From assembly GCA_947462685.1 (NCBI GenBank), contig CANHPL010000001.1:186001-250000 (forward strand): a stretch of DNA of 64,000 nt, in the 5' to 3' direction. Numbering within the stretch: the first letter of the stretch is position 1; every line of letters begins with the position of its first letter. Origin of the DNA: Burkholderiaceae bacterium. GTDB lineage: Bacteria > Pseudomonadota > Gammaproteobacteria > Burkholderiales > Burkholderiaceae. This document shows, one piece after another, positions 62,721 to 64,000 of the stretch. The position numbers were made by a program, and so were the translations under genes. The notes below the pieces were generated by a model. That model did no database searches and was not told the origin of the DNA. It worked only from the letters and a program-made list of their open reading frames with translations.

Positions 62721-62942
62721 ATGGCTACAGGCCAAAATCAAAAAAATCGTAAAAACAATTCTTTGCTCACGAAAACCGGCAAAGCAAGATTAGGTCCACT
62801 TAATTTAAATCAATTAGGTGCAATGCTTGAGAAATCAACAAAACCTAAAGAGCAAGCAAAAATTAAAAGGGCAATGGCCAAACGTCCTCCGGCTAATCCG
62901 GCTAAACAAGAAGGGGCTTCATCGGAGTCGATCGCTGAGTAA
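62721..62942 (+). CDS. Small basic conserved-type hypothetical protein
   Basis: 73 aa, Lys-rich; ribosome-binding-like ggggag upstream of ATG. Confidence 0.6.
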   Translation: MATGQNQKNRKNNSLLTKTGKARLGPLNLNQLGAMLEKSTKPKEQAKIKRAMAKRPPANPAKQEGASSESIAE

Positions 62943-62955
62943 TTGATCTTTACTC

Positions 62956-63147
62956 ATGAGAAAAGTCATTGACCTATATAAAAAGTCTGCAAAAGATCAA
63001 CTTTTGTGGACTTATATTATCAATCTAGGGCAAGATGGCTCCCACCCAAGTCTTTTAGACTTTAAAGAAGAGGCTCTGCGCTTGGCGACTCTTGATAATC
63101 TCGGCAATGAACAATCTCTCATCATTAAAATTAGAGACCGTGACTGA
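62956..63147 (+). CDS. Small hypothetical protein
   Basis: 63 aa ORF MRKVIDLYKKSAKDQLLWTYIINLGQDGSHPSL, same strand and 13 nt after the previous ORF. Confidence 0.5.
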   Translation: MRKVIDLYKKSAKDQLLWTYIINLGQDGSHPSLLDFKEEALRLATLDNLGNEQSLIIKIRDRD

Positions 63148-63192
63148 CTGCTGGGCGACGAGTTCATCACCCAGCTAAATCAAGGGTATTTC

Positions 63193-64000
63193 TCACTGTT
63201 TTGTTTGTTCAACCCGCTTGACTAACATTTGTTTTCCTAAAAAAACAGAAAACACCACTAAGGCTGCAAAAATAAAGTTGATAGCCTCAAGCTTTTCTGA
63301 AAGCAAAATGTTGGCACAAATTAATGTGATGAATGGCTGTGTAAGTTGCACTTGACTCACCCTAGATATACCTCCCAAAGATAAGCCTTCATACCAAAAG
63401 AAGAAGCCGATATACATTGAGAACAAGCCTAAAAATAAAAGTGATTGCCAATACATCGATGGGGCTTCTAAGTAATTTGGCTGAAAAGTAATATACGTGA
63501 CTGCAGCGTTAATTGGTAAAGCTATCACGACCGCCCAGGAAATTACAAGTTTAGGACTCATGAATCTAGAAAGTTCTGCTCCTTCGGCATAGCCCAAGGC
63601 GGAAAAAATGGTTGCAGTCATTAGCAGAAAATCCATATAAGAGAATGACCCGGACCCTTGAATCAACGCATAGGTCAAAACCAATCCCGTACCTAATAAT
63701 GAAGCAAACCAAAATCCTTTTGACGGTCTTTCTTTATGCCTCACCACTCCAAACACTGTCGTTAATAAAGGCATAAACCCAAGAATAATACCTCCATGAG
63801 AAGAGCTTCCATTTGCCATCGCTAACGTCATTAAGTACGGAAAGCAAATAACAATACCAATAATAATTAAAAATATCCTGCGCAAAATAGTCCATGATGG
63901 AATGGGGGATTTTGTGATGAGTATGTATCCTAAGCCAGCGATTCCAGCGATTAGCGCTCTTCCAAATGAAACAAAGGCGGGATTAAAAACTTCTACGGCT
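63193..64000 (-). CDS. EamA/DMT family transporter (partial, runs off window end)
   Basis: Multi-TM; open frame continues upstream of the tracked ATG as AVEVFNPAFVSFGRALIAGIAGLGYILITKSPIPSWTILRRIFL to the window edge. Confidence 0.85.
   Translation of the reverse strand, partial: AVEVFNPAFVSFGRALIAGIAGLGYILITKSPIPSWTILRRIFLIIIGIVICFPYLMTLAMANGSSSHGGIILGFMPLLTTVFGVVRHKERPSKGFWFASLLGTGLVLTYALIQGSGSFSYMDFLLMTATIFSALGYAEGAELSRFMSPKLVISWAVVIALPINAAVTYITFQPNYLEAPSMYWQSLLFLGLFSMYIGFFFWYEGLSLGGISRVSQVQLTQPFITLICANILLSEKLEAINFIFAALVVFSVFLGKQMLVKRVEQTKQ

Noticed and set aside
63150-63180. GCTGGG...CCCAGC hairpin
   Set aside because: Only 6 bp with a 14-nt loop and no U-tract; too weak to call a terminator.

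Overview
The window is about 64 kb of a compact, AT-rich betaproteobacterial chromosome. It looks most like Polynucleobacter or a related Burkholderiaceae; that is inferred from gene content and synteny, not tested. Roughly 1-52 kb is mostly core genome: split metH, phaM, glmS/glmU, ttcA-folB-folM, cca, metK-ahcY-metF, lpxL paralogs, dapF, pyrE/xth, ampG, metW-metX-slmA-argB, a ZnuD-like receptor with dksA and a CobW GTPase, xerC, gatCAB, mreBCD-mrdA-rodA, hup, dsbB and prfC. About 52.3-62.5 kb is accessory and looks catabolic: three orphan Bug/TctC binding proteins, MmgE/PrpD, cytochrome b561, an amidohydrolase, two HIBADH-family dehydrogenases, a DHA2-type MFS exporter and an ArsR regulator. 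The strongest non-coding signals are a SAM-II-like riboswitch upstream of metK, with a perfect-consensus-like promoter and a plausible attenuator, and a SAH riboswitch between metK and ahcY-metF. Other observations are an aceK remnant, a 38-bp perfect palindrome inside a coding end, a 14-bp-stem hairpin holding two convergent stop codons, overlapping divergent start codons (pyrE/xth), and an operator-like repeat cluster in the accessory region. I saw no rRNA, tRNA, CRISPR array or transposase. No searches or folding were run; all calls come from reading the sequence and the supplied translations.
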